Assembly: GCA_900545655.1 (NCBI GenBank)
Contig: UQZY01000009.1
Location: 1-55,891 of the forward strand
Direction: 5' to 3'
Length of the DNA: 55,891 nt
From: an uncultured Oscillospiraceae bacterium
GTDB taxonomy: Bacteria > Bacillota > Clostridia > Oscillospirales > Acutalibacteraceae
Below are positions 7,834-16,636 of this stretch, in pieces (positions within the stretch are counted from its first letter, which is position 1; every line of letters begins with the position of its first letter). Made by a program: the position numbers and the translations under genes. The notes under the pieces are model-generated. The model was not told where the DNA came from and ran no database searches. It saw only the letters and a program-made list of their open reading frames with translations.

Positions 7834-9400
7834 TTTCGCATACCTGCCTTTTAAGCTCTTCAACAAGCATCTCAATTTCTTCGGTTTTGAATTTGAAATT
7901 TGCCTTATTTGCGATAAGTCTTGCGCTTATCGGTAAAAACCGAGTCACAACCGAAAGATTGTTTTCACTGAGAGTCGTTCCGGTTTCAACTATATCCACT
8001 ATAACGTCGGAAAGACCCAAAATAGGTGCGATTTCAATTGAGCCGTTTAGCTTTATTATGTCGATATCCCTGCCCTGTTCCTCATAAAAATCGCGGGCTA
8101 TACCGACAAACTTCGTCGCAACCCTCAGTGTCTTTTCATTACTGTCCGTAAAAGTCATCGGTGCAGCGACACACATATTGCATATACCCTTTTTAAGGTC
8201 AAGAAGCTCATAGACATCCGGCTTGTACTCGAGAAGTATATCTCTGCCTGCAACACCGATATCAGCGGCGCCGCGCTCAACATAAATGGCAACGTCGGAC
8301 GGCTTCACCCAGAAGAAACGGATACCTGCTTTTTTATTTTCAAATATCAGCTTTCTCGAGCCGTCCTCTATCTCGGGGCACTCGTAACCCGCCTTTTTGA
8401 ACATATCATAGACACTTTCACCGAGTCGCCCCTTCGGAAGTGCGACATTTATGGTTTTATCGACGGTTGTTACGGTATCAAGCTCACAAATAAGGTTGAG
8501 ATACACCGCAAATCCTATCGCGCCGCCGCTTTTGCCCACCTTGTTGAGAAGCTTATCATACTGTCCGCCTGATAAAACCGCATCGGCTATTCCCGGCAAA
8601 AAGCCTTTAAATATAAGACCGTTATAATATTTAATGCTGCTGAGTGATGAAAAATCAATTATTATTTTCCCGGGAAAAGTTTCACCGCCGAGCTTACTTC
8701 CGATAATCTTAAGTTCCGAAAGAGCCTCTAGCATCTCCGGTCCCTCACAGATTTCTTCAAGCTCCGTTACAACCTCATCCGAAGATCCGTGGATGCTTAC
8801 AAGCTTTACAAGCTTCTTTGCACTTGCTCGTGAAACACCGTATTTTTCGCATATTCCCGGTATTTCATGTGCTGCCTTTCTCTCGATACAGCCGTAGATT
8901 TCCTCATTGAATTCATCACTTCCGCCGGCAATCCCGAGAAGTCCTCCCAGTATGCCCATATGCGAAATTTCCAGTACAAAGTCCTTTGAGATTGACTGAA
9001 GACTCATCGCCGCAAGTCTCATTACCTCAACCCTTTCAAGGACGCCTATCTCCCCGAAGCACTCAAGTCCTGTCTGCATGATTTCCCTGTAAGCACGGGT
9101 TGTTTCGGATACCCTGTAAACATTTTCATTGTAGTAAATTCTCTGTATTCTGTCCTCTGAGCCGTTCTTACAATTTTTGATTATGGAAAGTGTAACGTCG
9201 GGCTTAAGTGCGAGAAGCTTTCCGTTTGTATCATTAAATGTAATTACGTCCTCAGACATAAGAAAGTCTTTATTTTTTACGTAGAAATCATATTCCTCGA
9301 ACTTACTCATTTTATACGGTGAATACCCTGCCTCCGCGTAAAGAGAACGAAGCTTAAGTATCACCTTTTCAGCTTGTGTCAATACATTTTCGTTAATCAT
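7826..9400 (-). CDS. hisZG: HisZ-HisG fusion: ATP phosphoribosyltransferase, regulatory plus catalytic
   Basis: A 524-aa single frame joining two normally separate proteins. Residues 1 to about 312 are HisZ, a histidyl-tRNA-synthetase paralog (YAEAGYSPYKMSKFEEYDFY, LALKPDVTLSIIK). Residues about 317-524 are a short-form HisG beginning INVALPKGRLGESVYDMF, with PRPP loop DIVETGTTLSENNL and no HisG-long regulatory domain. It catalyses the committed step, ATP plus PRPP to phosphoribosyl-ATP; HisZ normally confers activity and histidine feedback on short HisG. The frame can be read back to TTG at 9415, but ATG at 9400 with GAGGAGGGG six bases upstream is the start. It is first in the operon. I see no stop or slippery site at the join. 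Confidence 0.92.
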   Translation of the reverse strand: MINENVLTQAEKVILKLRSLYAEAGYSPYKMSKFEEYDFYVKNKDFLMSEDVITFNDTNGKLLALKPDVTLSIIKNCKNGSEDRIQRIYYNENVYRVSETTRAYREIMQTGLECFGEIGVLERVEVMRLAAMSLQSISKDFVLEISHMGILGGLLGIAGGSDEFNEEIYGCIERKAAHEIPGICEKYGVSRASAKKLVKLVSIHGSSDEVVTELEEICEGPEMLEALSELKIIGSKLGGETFPGKIIIDFSSLSSIKYYNGLIFKGFLPGIADAVLSGGQYDKLLNKVGKSGGAIGFAVYLNLICELDTVTTVDKTINVALPKGRLGESVYDMFKKAGYECPEIEDGSRKLIFENKKAGIRFFWVKPSDVAIYVERGAADIGVAGRDILLEYKPDVYELLDLKKGICNMCVAAPMTFTDSNEKTLRVATKFVGIARDFYEEQGRDIDIIKLNGSIEIAPILGLSDVIVDIVETGTTLSENNLSVVTRFLPISARLIANKANFKFKTEEIEMLVEELKRQVCEND

Positions 9401-9442
9401 CCGGCCCCTCCTCAATGCATAAACTTTATTGCGGTAGTGTGG

Positions 9443-9460
9443 TAGTGTGTTAATACGCTA
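9443..9460 (-). promoter_or_regulatory. Candidate operator over the his transcription start
   Basis: An imperfect 18-bp palindrome, TAGTGTGTTAATACGCTA, begins 1 bp downstream of the -10 box and covers the expected start site near 9455. A partial repeat of the half site (GGTAGTGTGGTAGTG, 9433-9447) overlaps it. Position and symmetry fit a repressor site. I cannot name the regulator; a TrpR-like HisR/YerC protein is one possibility from Firmicute precedent. Confidence 0.5.
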
Positions 9461-9461
9461 A

Positions 9462-9490
9462 AGTATACATTGCCAAAAGCCGTTTGTCAA
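9462..9490 (-). promoter_or_regulatory. Promoter of the histidine operon
   Basis: On the minus strand TTGACA (9490-9485), a 17-bp spacer, and TATACT (9467-9462): one mismatch from the vegetative consensus across both boxes. The leader to the hisZG ATG is about 55 nt, too short for a T-box or classical attenuator. Control is therefore more likely by a protein at the adjacent palindrome. Confidence 0.88.
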
Positions 9491-9498
9491 TAAATTTG

Positions 9499-10641
9499 TC
9501 ACATGTTTTTTTCATTTTTTCTGCGAAGTAAACGCACCTTGTTTATGTGTCTTTCAAAGTCGCCGTTATCAAGAAGTTCAGCGACAATATACTGCACAAA
9601 AACAGACACCGTGCATGAGTAAAATCCGACCTTTTCGGTAAAAGGCTTCACCATATCCGGAGGTAAAACCATGTATCCCATTCTTATGGACGGCGCAATT
9701 GTTCTCGTAAATGTATTCAGATAGATTACACGGCTGTTTTCGTCCAGTGAGTAGAGCGTATCGGCAATTCTCTTCGACATGGTGTACTCTGAGTCATAAT
9801 CGTCCTCAATAATAAAGCCGTTTCGCCCTTGAGCCCAGTCGATGTATTCTCTCCTCTTTGAAGCCGTTGCCGTGATTCCGCTCGGGAAGCTGTTAAAGGG
9901 AGTAACATGAAGAACCCTTGCTTCGGTACGCTCAAGCTCATCTGAAAAAATTCCATCACCGCCCATTTTGAGCTTGTCCACCCTTGCGCCGTTCGCCTCA
10001 TACACCCTGCAAATTTTTTCATATGACGGATTCTCTATACCGTACACGACCTCCGTGCCGAAAAACTGAATGATAAGGCTGTAAAGATATTCAGAGCCGG
10101 CACCTATGATAATCTGTGACGGAGATGCGTCTATACCCCTGCTTCGCTTAAGATACATGGATATGGATGTTCTCAAAAGTTCCGTTCCGAAGTTTGGGGA
10201 TTTTATCATTATTTCATCCTCATATCTGCTCAACACTTTTCTTGCAGCCTTTGAGAGCTTTGCCGATGAAATCTCTTCCTCACCGGTCCTCAAGCTGTTC
10301 CTCACAGTCGCAGAAAAAACTTCACGTGATAACTTTTCGGAAGGCAGAATTTGAGATGCAGCCCCCTCTCGATAAGAATCCGGGTAAGAAAAAACCGAGT
10401 CCTGAGAGTAAATAACAAAATATCCGCTTCGCTCCCGCGACTCGATATATCCCTCGTCACAGAGAATCGCATATGCATGCTCAACGGTAATAACGCTTGT
10501 TCCCGTAAGGCTCGCAAGAACTCGTTTTGACGGAAGCTTTGAGTTGTAAGGGTATACACCGCCTGAGATATCCGCTCTCATTGCCTCATAGAGCTGTAAA
10601 TATGCACTTTTTCCGCTTTGCTTATCTATCGTGTATCTCAT
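9499..10641 (-). CDS. MocR-type regulator, C-terminally truncated and lacking the PLP lysine
   Basis: A 380-aa GntR winged helix (residues 5-75, SKLPSKRVLASLTGTSVITVEHAYAIL) joined to a fold-type I aminotransferase-like domain, as in GabR/PdxR. Two defects are visible. The position equivalent to the Schiff-base lysine is arginine (Arg313 in NTFTRTIAPSIRMGYMVLP; codon AGA). The protein also stops in ERHINKVRLLRRKNEKNM, about 80-90 residues before the usual MocR end. The remaining 8 bp run straight into the his promoter, so no missing C terminus follows. ATG at 10641 suits GGGAG better than ATG at 10647. It is divergent from an ECF S component, which suggests vitamin B6 control in the ancestral form; it may now be a decaying gene or a PLP-independent regulator. 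Confidence 0.8.
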   Translation of the reverse strand: MRYTIDKQSGKSAYLQLYEAMRADISGGVYPYNSKLPSKRVLASLTGTSVITVEHAYAILCDEGYIESRERSGYFVIYSQDSVFSYPDSYREGAASQILPSEKLSREVFSATVRNSLRTGEEEISSAKLSKAARKVLSRYEDEIMIKSPNFGTELLRTSISMYLKRSRGIDASPSQIIIGAGSEYLYSLIIQFFGTEVVYGIENPSYEKICRVYEANGARVDKLKMGGDGIFSDELERTEARVLHVTPFNSFPSGITATASKRREYIDWAQGRNGFIIEDDYDSEYTMSKRIADTLYSLDENSRVIYLNTFTRTIAPSIRMGYMVLPPDMVKPFTEKVGFYSCTVSVFVQYIVAELLDNGDFERHINKVRLLRRKNEKNM

Positions 10642-10768
10642 TTTCATACTCTCCCGACTGATTTTTCAAAGTTTTTTTGAACTATGTTTATCAATTCTTC
10701 AGTATTTCGACTATCTGGACATATATTTTTTGTCTGTTTTGGTAGTTTAAATAATATCAGAATGTAAT

Positions 10769-10774
10769 TATACT
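10769..10774 (+). promoter_or_regulatory. Probable -10 box of the ECF S-component gene
   Basis: TATACT lies 53 bp before the ATG at 10827. The -35 region at 17 bp is only TTTAAA, as expected for a regulator-dependent promoter. No inverted or direct repeat that I trust as a MocR site was found in 10648-10768. Confidence 0.4.
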
Positions 10775-10784
10775 ATTTATCATA

Positions 10785-10822
10785 TTCGCAGTAAAGGAGA
10801 AATTTCGCAGTAAAGGAGAAAT
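10785..10822 (+). repeat. Perfect 19-bp tandem duplication carrying the ribosome binding site
   Basis: The unit TTCGCAGTAAAGGAGAAAT occurs at 10785-10803 and again at 10804-10822 with no intervening base. Each copy contains AAAGGAGA. The second copy is correctly spaced from the ATG at 10827; the first would have been the ribosome site before duplication. Confidence 0.9.
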
Positions 10823-10826
10823 AAAA

Positions 10827-11372
10827 ATGGAAAACAAAACACCTTCATCCAAAAAAAATATTGATAAACAAATACGTTGGCTCTGTATAACAGCCGTATT
10901 TATGGCTATGAACGTTGCCATGAGTTCATTCGGCGTTCCCGTACCGGGCGGACATCTTTACCTTAACGATGTAATCATCTGTACAGCCGCAATTATCCTT
11001 GATCCGGTTGCAGCATTCCTCGTAGGCGGTCTAGGCGCCTTCCTCGGCGACCTCATCTTCTATCCGACTCCTATGTTCGTGTCTCTCGTCACTCACGGAT
11101 TGCAGGCTCTTGCCATATCTCTTATTTCTCACTATACACTTAAAAATAAGCCTGCACTCGCTTCCGGAATCGGAGTTTCCGTCGGCGCGGTTATCATGAT
11201 AGTAGGATATTCAATCGGTCGCGCATTCATCTATGCAACGCCCGCTGCCGCCGTCGCAAAGCTTCCGTACCAGATTCTTCAGGCCGTTGTCGGCGCTGTA
11301 CTCGGAATGCTCATATGCTACAAATTCGGTCTTATCAAAGCTTATGAGAAGATAAGCACACAAAACAGTTAA
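10827..11372 (+). CDS. ECF-transporter substrate-binding (S) component, possibly for vitamin B6
   Basis: A 181-aa integral membrane protein with about six hydrophobic segments and the small-residue-rich helices of ECF S components (GGHLYLNDVIICTAAIILDP, VGGLGAFLGDLIFYPTPMF). It would bind a micronutrient and dock to a shared EcfA-A'-T module encoded elsewhere; none is in this window. The substrate guess rests only on the divergent MocR-type neighbour, since MocR regulators commonly sense PLP. Other vitamin or queuosine precursors are equally possible from sequence. The tandem ribosome-site duplication lies just upstream. Confidence 0.8.
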   Translation: MENKTPSSKKNIDKQIRWLCITAVFMAMNVAMSSFGVPVPGGHLYLNDVIICTAAIILDPVAAFLVGGLGAFLGDLIFYPTPMFVSLVTHGLQALAISLISHYTLKNKPALASGIGVSVGAVIMIVGYSIGRAFIYATPAAAVAKLPYQILQAVVGAVLGMLICYKFGLIKAYEKISTQNS

Positions 11373-11404
11373 GTTTTATTCATTTTAAGAAACTACAAAA
11401 ATAA

Positions 11405-11426
11405 CCCTCCGGAAAGCTCCGGAGGG
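11405..11426. terminator. Bidirectional terminator between the S component and the V-ATPase operon
   Basis: An 8-bp perfect stem CCCTCCGG/CCGGAGGG with a 6-nt loop. It is followed by TTTCTTATT on the plus strand and flanked by AAAAATAA on the other side, which gives a T-tract on the minus strand. It separates convergent genes. Confidence 0.85.
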
Positions 11427-11443
11427 TTTCTTATTATCTGCAA

Positions 11444-12109
11444 TCAGCCTGCAGAACGCTCTGAATAGTGATGAGCCTCTTCAAGCATCATATCCTTAAC
11501 CTTCATAAGACGTGTAGTTGTACTACGGTCGTTCTCGTCAAGTTTCATACGGATATACTTGATTGTCTCTTCATACTGAGGAATAAGAACGTGCTCAAGT
11601 GCGTTAACACGGCGACGTGTCTTTTCAATCTCGGCAGCCATAAGCTGACATGATTTTTCAACCTCAGCAAGTCTTAGCATCAGAGGCATGATGTCGGACA
11701 ATGCCTTAACGGCGTCGTCCAGGTCGCTTGATGTAAATGCATAACCATAAGAGTATATGTCGTTTGCATCCGCTGTTTTGAATTTTGTTTCAAAGACAGG
11801 AATCATAACGCTCATGACATTCTTTTCGGTTATCTCAAGGCTCATCTCCTGCATTGGAAGCATAAGAGCAACATTAAGGGCTTCATCGGACATAACTGAA
11901 CGGGCAACTGACATATGAGCATTAGCTTCTGCAATTCCCTTTTCAACCTGTCGACGAAGTTCCTTGTTCTCACGAACAAGCTCGATAAACTGACGCATAA
12001 GCTCGTCACGTTTATCCTTAAGAAGCTTATGACCTTTTGTTGCGGTCTTGAGCTTTCCCTTAAGATTGGTGAGTTCCATGCGGGTAGGGTTTACATTGAG
12101 TCTTGCCAC
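11444..12109 (-). CDS. ntpD: V-type ATPase subunit D (central rotor stalk)
   Basis: A 221-aa long helical hairpin forming the axle that turns inside the A3B3 head. The N-terminal signature MARLNVNPTRMELTNLKGKLK and the C-terminal TRRRVNALEHVLIPQYEETI are typical. The start is GTG at 12109 with AGGTGATG upstream. It is the last gene of the V-ATPase operon, 15 bp after ntpB. Confidence 0.96.
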   Translation of the reverse strand: MARLNVNPTRMELTNLKGKLKTATKGHKLLKDKRDELMRQFIELVRENKELRRQVEKGIAEANAHMSVARSVMSDEALNVALMLPMQEMSLEITEKNVMSVMIPVFETKFKTADANDIYSYGYAFTSSDLDDAVKALSDIMPLMLRLAEVEKSCQLMAAEIEKTRRRVNALEHVLIPQYEETIKYIRMKLDENDRSTTTRLMKVKDMMLEEAHHYSERSAG

Positions 12110-12124
12110 AAGGCATCACCTACT

Positions 12125-13498
12125 TTACTTTTTGTCATAGTACTCGTCGAGCAATGCATCTGAGATACGCTTGAGTTCTGATCTCGGAAGAAGACGAAGA
12201 AGTTCCCAACCAAGGTCAAGAGTTTCCTCAATGCTTCTGTTGTTATCATAGCCCTGAGAAACATATCTTCTCTCAAATTCATCTGCAAACTTCGCGTAGA
12301 GAAGGTCTATCTCTGTAAGAGCAGCTTCACCGAGAATGGTCATAAGCTCTTTAGCGTCCTTACCACGTGAGTAAGCAGCAAACAACTGGTTCATCGTGTT
12401 GGAGTGGTCCTTACGTGTCTTTCCTTCACCTGTACCCTTATCCTTAAGACGAGAAAGTGACGGAAGAACGTCTACAGGCGGCTGAATACCGCGTCTGTAA
12501 AGGTCACGTGACAACATGATCTGACCCTCGGTGATATATCCTGTAAGGTCAGGAATCGGGTGGGTTTTATCATCCTCAGGCATTGAGAGGATAGGAATCA
12601 TTGTGATTGAGCCCTCTTTACCGTTCTGACGACCTGCACGCTCATACATGGTTGCAAGGTCAGTATAAAGGTAACCGGGATAACCACGACGTCCGGGAAC
12701 TTCCTTACGGGCAGCGGAAACTTCACGAAGAGCATCCGCATAGTTTGTGATGTCAGTAAGGATAACAAGAACGTGCATGCCCTTCTCAAAAGCAAGGTAC
12801 TCAGCTGCGGTAAGTGCCATCTTAGGGGTGGCAATACGCTCAACAGCAGGGTCATTTGCAAGGTTTGAGAACATGACTGTTCTGTCAAGAGCACCTGTCT
12901 CACGGAATGATTCAACGAAGAAGTTTGATTCCTCGAATGTGATACCGAGAGCGGCAAATACAACGGCGAACTGTTCATCCTTACCGCGTACCTTTGCCTG
13001 ACGTGCAATCTGAGCAGCGAGTTCAGCATGCGGAAGACCTGAGCCTGAGAAGATAGGAAGCTTCTGTCCACGTACAAGTGTGTTAAGTCCGTCGATAGCA
13101 GAAACACCTGTCTGAATAAACTCTGACGGGAAAGCACGAGCTGCCGGGTTCATCGGAGCACCGTTTACGTCAAATCTCTTTTCAGGAATGATCTCCGGGC
13201 CGCCGTCAATAGGTCTGCCGAGGCCGTCAAATACACGACCGAGCATATCGGTTGAAACACCGAGTTCCATCTGACGTCCTGAAAAACGAACCTTTGAGTC
13301 TGAAAGGTTAATACCTGTTGAGCTTTCGAAGAGCTGAACTACAGCATTTGAACCATCAATCTCAAGAACACGGCAACGACGTTTTTCACCGTTGCTGAGC
13401 TCGATTTCACCGAGTTCGTTATATGTAACGTTTTCAACGTCACGTACAATCATAAGAGGACCGGCTACCTCTTGTATGGTTCTATACTCTTTTGGCAT
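12125..13498 (-). CDS. ntpB: V-type ATPase subunit B (non-catalytic)
   Basis: A 457-aa nucleotide-binding-fold subunit alternating with A in the head. It carries the B-type signature GSGLPHAELAAQIARQA, lacks a canonical P-loop lysine as expected, and has FSNLANDPAVERIATPKMAL and ITEGQIMLSRDLYRRGI. Length is normal. The ATG shares a base with the ntpA stop (TAATG). Confidence 0.97.
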   Translation of the reverse strand: MPKEYRTIQEVAGPLMIVRDVENVTYNELGEIELSNGEKRRCRVLEIDGSNAVVQLFESSTGINLSDSKVRFSGRQMELGVSTDMLGRVFDGLGRPIDGGPEIIPEKRFDVNGAPMNPAARAFPSEFIQTGVSAIDGLNTLVRGQKLPIFSGSGLPHAELAAQIARQAKVRGKDEQFAVVFAALGITFEESNFFVESFRETGALDRTVMFSNLANDPAVERIATPKMALTAAEYLAFEKGMHVLVILTDITNYADALREVSAARKEVPGRRGYPGYLYTDLATMYERAGRQNGKEGSITMIPILSMPEDDKTHPIPDLTGYITEGQIMLSRDLYRRGIQPPVDVLPSLSRLKDKGTGEGKTRKDHSNTMNQLFAAYSRGKDAKELMTILGEAALTEIDLLYAKFADEFERRYVSQGYDNNRSIEETLDLGWELLRLLPRSELKRISDALLDEYYDKK

Positions 13499-15261
13499 TA
13501 GTAGTCCTCCTCCTTACTAAGGGCATCAGCAAGCTCAGAATTGAGTCTTGAATCAACCTTTTCGTATTCTGCATCTATGTCCTCTTCCTTAACATACTTG
13601 AAACGTCCGATTGCTTCACGTACGGGAAGATCAATGATGTCTTTGATGTCTGCGCCCTTTGAAAGAGCATCAGCAGAACGCTCGTAGAAGTTTACAACGA
13701 GGTCCATCATGTAATGCATCTTTTTCGGAGAAGTGTAGGTATCAACAGGATCAAATGCAACCTGATGAAGGAAGTCCTCACGGATTGAACGAGCAGCCTC
13801 CATCTTAAGGCGGTCGCCCTCTGAAAGAGCATCCATACCAACCATCTTAACGATTTCGTCAAGCTCTGCCTCTTCTGAAAGAAGAGTCATCATCTTGGTA
13901 CGGAGAGTTGTCCAATCATCTGCAACCTCGCCGTTGAACCACTTACCAAGTTTATCTGCATAAAGAGAATAAGATGTAAGCCAGTTGATAGCCGGGAAAT
14001 GTCTCTTGTAAGCAAGAGAAGCATCAAGTCCCCAGTAAACCTTAACGATACGAAGGGTTGCCTGAGATACCGGCTCTGAGATGTCACCACCCGGAGGTGA
14101 TACGGCACCGATTGCGGAAAGAGCACCTTCACGAGCATCTGAACCGAGTGCGATAACACGGCCTGCACGCTCATAGAACTGTGCAATACGTGAACCGAGG
14201 TAAGCAGGATAACCTTCCTCACCCGGCATTTCCTCAAGACGACCTGACATCTCACGGAGAGCCTCAGCCCAACGTGATGTAGAGTCTGCCATGAGAGCTA
14301 CCGAGTAACCCATGTCACGGAAATACTCAGCTATTGTGATACCTGTGTAAACTGATGCCTCACGGGCAGCAACAGGCATGTCGGATGTGTTTGCGATAAG
14401 AACAGTACGTTCCATAAGTGATTTACCGGTATGCGGGTCGATAAGCTCAGGGAACTCGAGAAGAACGTCCGTCATCTCATTTCCACGCTCACCGCATCCG
14501 ATATAAACAACTATCTCGGCATCTGCCCATTTTGCAAGCTGGTGCTGTGTAACTGTTTTACCTGAACCGAACGGTCCCGGAATAGCGGCACAACCGCCCT
14601 TTGCAAGCGGGAAGAGTGCGTCAACAACTCTCTGTCCTGTTACAAGAGGAATGTTCGGGTCAATTTTCTTTGCATACGGACGGCCAACACGTACAGGCCA
14701 CTTCTGCATAAGTCCGATTTCCTCACCGCTATCAAGTGTTGCAACTATCTCCTCAACGGTGAAGTCGCCTTCCTTGATTGACTTTATAACTCCGCCCTTT
14801 GATTTCGGCGGAACCATGATTCTGTGTTCGATAATTTCAGTTTCCTGAACAGTACCGATGATATCACCGGCTACTACCTTATCTCCCTCAGCAACCTTAG
14901 GTACAAAGTGCCATTTCTTTTCTCTGTCAAGAGAAGGTACTTCAATACCGCGCTTTAAGTTATTACCAATCTGATCCTTGATTTTCTCAAGAGGTCTCTG
15001 AATACCATCATAGATTGTTGTTAAAAGACCAGGTCCGAGTTCTACCGACAACGGCGCGCCGGTTGACTCAACAGGAGCACCTGCTCCGAGTCCGGAAGTT
15101 TCCTCGTAAACCTGGATAGAAGCACGATCCTCGTGCATTTCGATTATCTCACCAATAAGTCGCTCGTCACTTACACGAACAAGGTCATACATGTTCGCGT
15201 CGCGCATGCCGTCAGCAATTACGAGAGGTCCGGCAACCTTGGTTACAATACCTTTACTCAT
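13498..15261 (-). CDS. ntpA: V-type ATPase subunit A (catalytic)
   Basis: A 587-aa catalytic subunit. The P-loop GPFGSGKT lies around residue 230, and catalytic Glu is in IYIGCGERGNEMTD-type sequence (VVYIGCGERGNEM). The V-type non-homologous insert follows residue 110, and MADSTSRWAEALREMSGRL is conserved. The frame also has GTG at 15273, but ATG at 15261 gives the usual MSKGIVTKVAGPLV and sits 7 bases after an AAAGG...GTGAT ribosome-site stretch. It hydrolyses or makes ATP coupled to ion movement through ntpK/ntpI. Confidence 0.96.
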   Translation of the reverse strand: MSKGIVTKVAGPLVIADGMRDANMYDLVRVSDERLIGEIIEMHEDRASIQVYEETSGLGAGAPVESTGAPLSVELGPGLLTTIYDGIQRPLEKIKDQIGNNLKRGIEVPSLDREKKWHFVPKVAEGDKVVAGDIIGTVQETEIIEHRIMVPPKSKGGVIKSIKEGDFTVEEIVATLDSGEEIGLMQKWPVRVGRPYAKKIDPNIPLVTGQRVVDALFPLAKGGCAAIPGPFGSGKTVTQHQLAKWADAEIVVYIGCGERGNEMTDVLLEFPELIDPHTGKSLMERTVLIANTSDMPVAAREASVYTGITIAEYFRDMGYSVALMADSTSRWAEALREMSGRLEEMPGEEGYPAYLGSRIAQFYERAGRVIALGSDAREGALSAIGAVSPPGGDISEPVSQATLRIVKVYWGLDASLAYKRHFPAINWLTSYSLYADKLGKWFNGEVADDWTTLRTKMMTLLSEEAELDEIVKMVGMDALSEGDRLKMEAARSIREDFLHQVAFDPVDTYTSPKKMHYMMDLVVNFYERSADALSKGADIKDIIDLPVREAIGRFKYVKEEDIDAEYEKVDSRLNSELADALSKEEDY

Positions 15262-15311
15262 TCTATCTATCACTTGCCTTTCTGTTTACGGCTTTCTAAA
15301 ATTAATTCGCA

Positions 15312-15629
15312 TTACGCGTCTGAAAGTATATCTGAGCCAACAGCCTGCTCAACAGACTTGCTGACGTTTCTCATGCCAAGACCGGTATTTCCGTTAATAC
15401 CCGGAATTGGAATAATCGCCGGCACAGGAAACTCACGATAGCGGTCGAGTTCGCTTTCAATTTCGGTTGCAAGCTGCTCGGTTATAAAAATAACCGCATA
15501 TCCGCCTTCAACCATCTGACGTATACGATGGATTGCATCCGATGCATTGTCTATAGGGTAAATCTCAAGACCTATAGATGCAAATCCGTAGATGCTGTCC
15601 TTATCACCGATTGCTGCAATCTTATACAT
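15312..15629 (-). CDS. ntpF: V-type ATPase subunit F (rotor)
   Basis: A 105-aa Rossmann-like subunit bound to D at the rotor axis. MYKIAAIGDKDSIYGFASIG and the EFPVPAIIPIPGINGNTGLG segment are typical. It is called NtpG in Enterococcus nomenclature. Its ATG overlaps the ntpC stop by 8 bases (ATGTATAA), so coupling is likely; it lies 50 bp before ntpA. Confidence 0.92.
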   Translation of the reverse strand: MYKIAAIGDKDSIYGFASIGLEIYPIDNASDAIHRIRQMVEGGYAVIFITEQLATEIESELDRYREFPVPAIIPIPGINGNTGLGMRNVSKSVEQAVGSDILSDA

Positions 15630-16605
15630 AAAGCGTTCTCACCCTCTCTCTGATAAGCTCTGCCGGGAGATTGTTTATCTTGGCCGAAAGAATTATACGA
15701 ACCGTTTTTATCTCTGCGTCCTTGGCGATGTAATATGCGACGATAGGATCAAGTCCGAACGGAGTAAATTTACCGTCAGAGACACAGTCCATAAGGATGT
15801 CGTCACACCATTTTTCAAATGCAGATGTACTCTTCTTCCACTCCTCGGCTCCCTCAGAATAAGGTGTTTTTTCGAGGTATGTAAGAACTTCATCTTCACC
15901 TGATAACGCAGCCGCAATAAGTTCTTTTTTCGAAATAGAATCGCACTCCGGAATTGAACGTTCCATAAAGGACTCGGTTTTGTTTGTATTGGCACAGCGA
16001 AGAGCTGTTTTTATGCAAGCTGTTGCAACAATACGTTCTGAAAGTGTTTTAAGAACCTTACATCCCGATTTTTTTCCGAGAAGTTCAATCTGTTCGAGTG
16101 TTGCCTTATCAATTATGGCATCTGCAAGCTGACCATTTGATGTCGAAGTAAGAACATCATATGCCTCTTTTGCAGGATTCTGCATAAATTCAGGCAATTC
16201 TTCAAATTTTCTTTCGTCAACAGAGTTTATAATCATTTTATCATCATAAACTGTCGATTTTGCGTATAAATCTTTTGAACCATGCTGAGAAACTATACCT
16301 TTAAGTGCTGCTTTAAGATTCTGCATATCATTCTTTATGAGGAGTAAGTCAAGATCATGAATATCCTCACCGAGAATTTCAACAAGAAGATCCCATGCTT
16401 CATTGAAGTTGTTTTCAAGATACTCTGCATATCTTGTTTCTCCATAGCCTTCACAATCATCCCAACCGGCATCGGACAGCCTGTGCATAGTGGCTTTGTA
16501 ATCTTCAGCAGCTATAAGCTGATCAATATCACTTTCACTTAAAAGTTTAAGCTCATTTGCCCTCACACGCGCTACTGCATAAGCGTAATCTATTTCACGT
16601 TTCAT
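15622..16605 (-). CDS. ntpC: V-type ATPase subunit C (rotor socket)
   Basis: A 327-aa helical protein that connects the rotor axle to the membrane ring (subunit d of eukaryotes, AtpC of archaea). The frame extends to 16644, but ATG at 16605 (MKREIDYAYAVARVRANE) has AAGGAGGG eight bases upstream. The long spacer helices around LLLIKNDMQNLKAALKGIV are characteristic. Position between ntpE and ntpF matches other bacterial operons. Confidence 0.92.
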   Translation of the reverse strand: MKREIDYAYAVARVRANELKLLSESDIDQLIAAEDYKATMHRLSDAGWDDCEGYGETRYAEYLENNFNEAWDLLVEILGEDIHDLDLLLIKNDMQNLKAALKGIVSQHGSKDLYAKSTVYDDKMIINSVDERKFEELPEFMQNPAKEAYDVLTSTSNGQLADAIIDKATLEQIELLGKKSGCKVLKTLSERIVATACIKTALRCANTNKTESFMERSIPECDSISKKELIAAALSGEDEVLTYLEKTPYSEGAEEWKKSTSAFEKWCDDILMDCVSDGKFTPFGLDPIVAYYIAKDAEIKTVRIILSAKINNLPAELIRERVRTLYV

Positions 16606-16636
16606 AAGTACGCCCTCCTTCTGCAATAATGTATGT

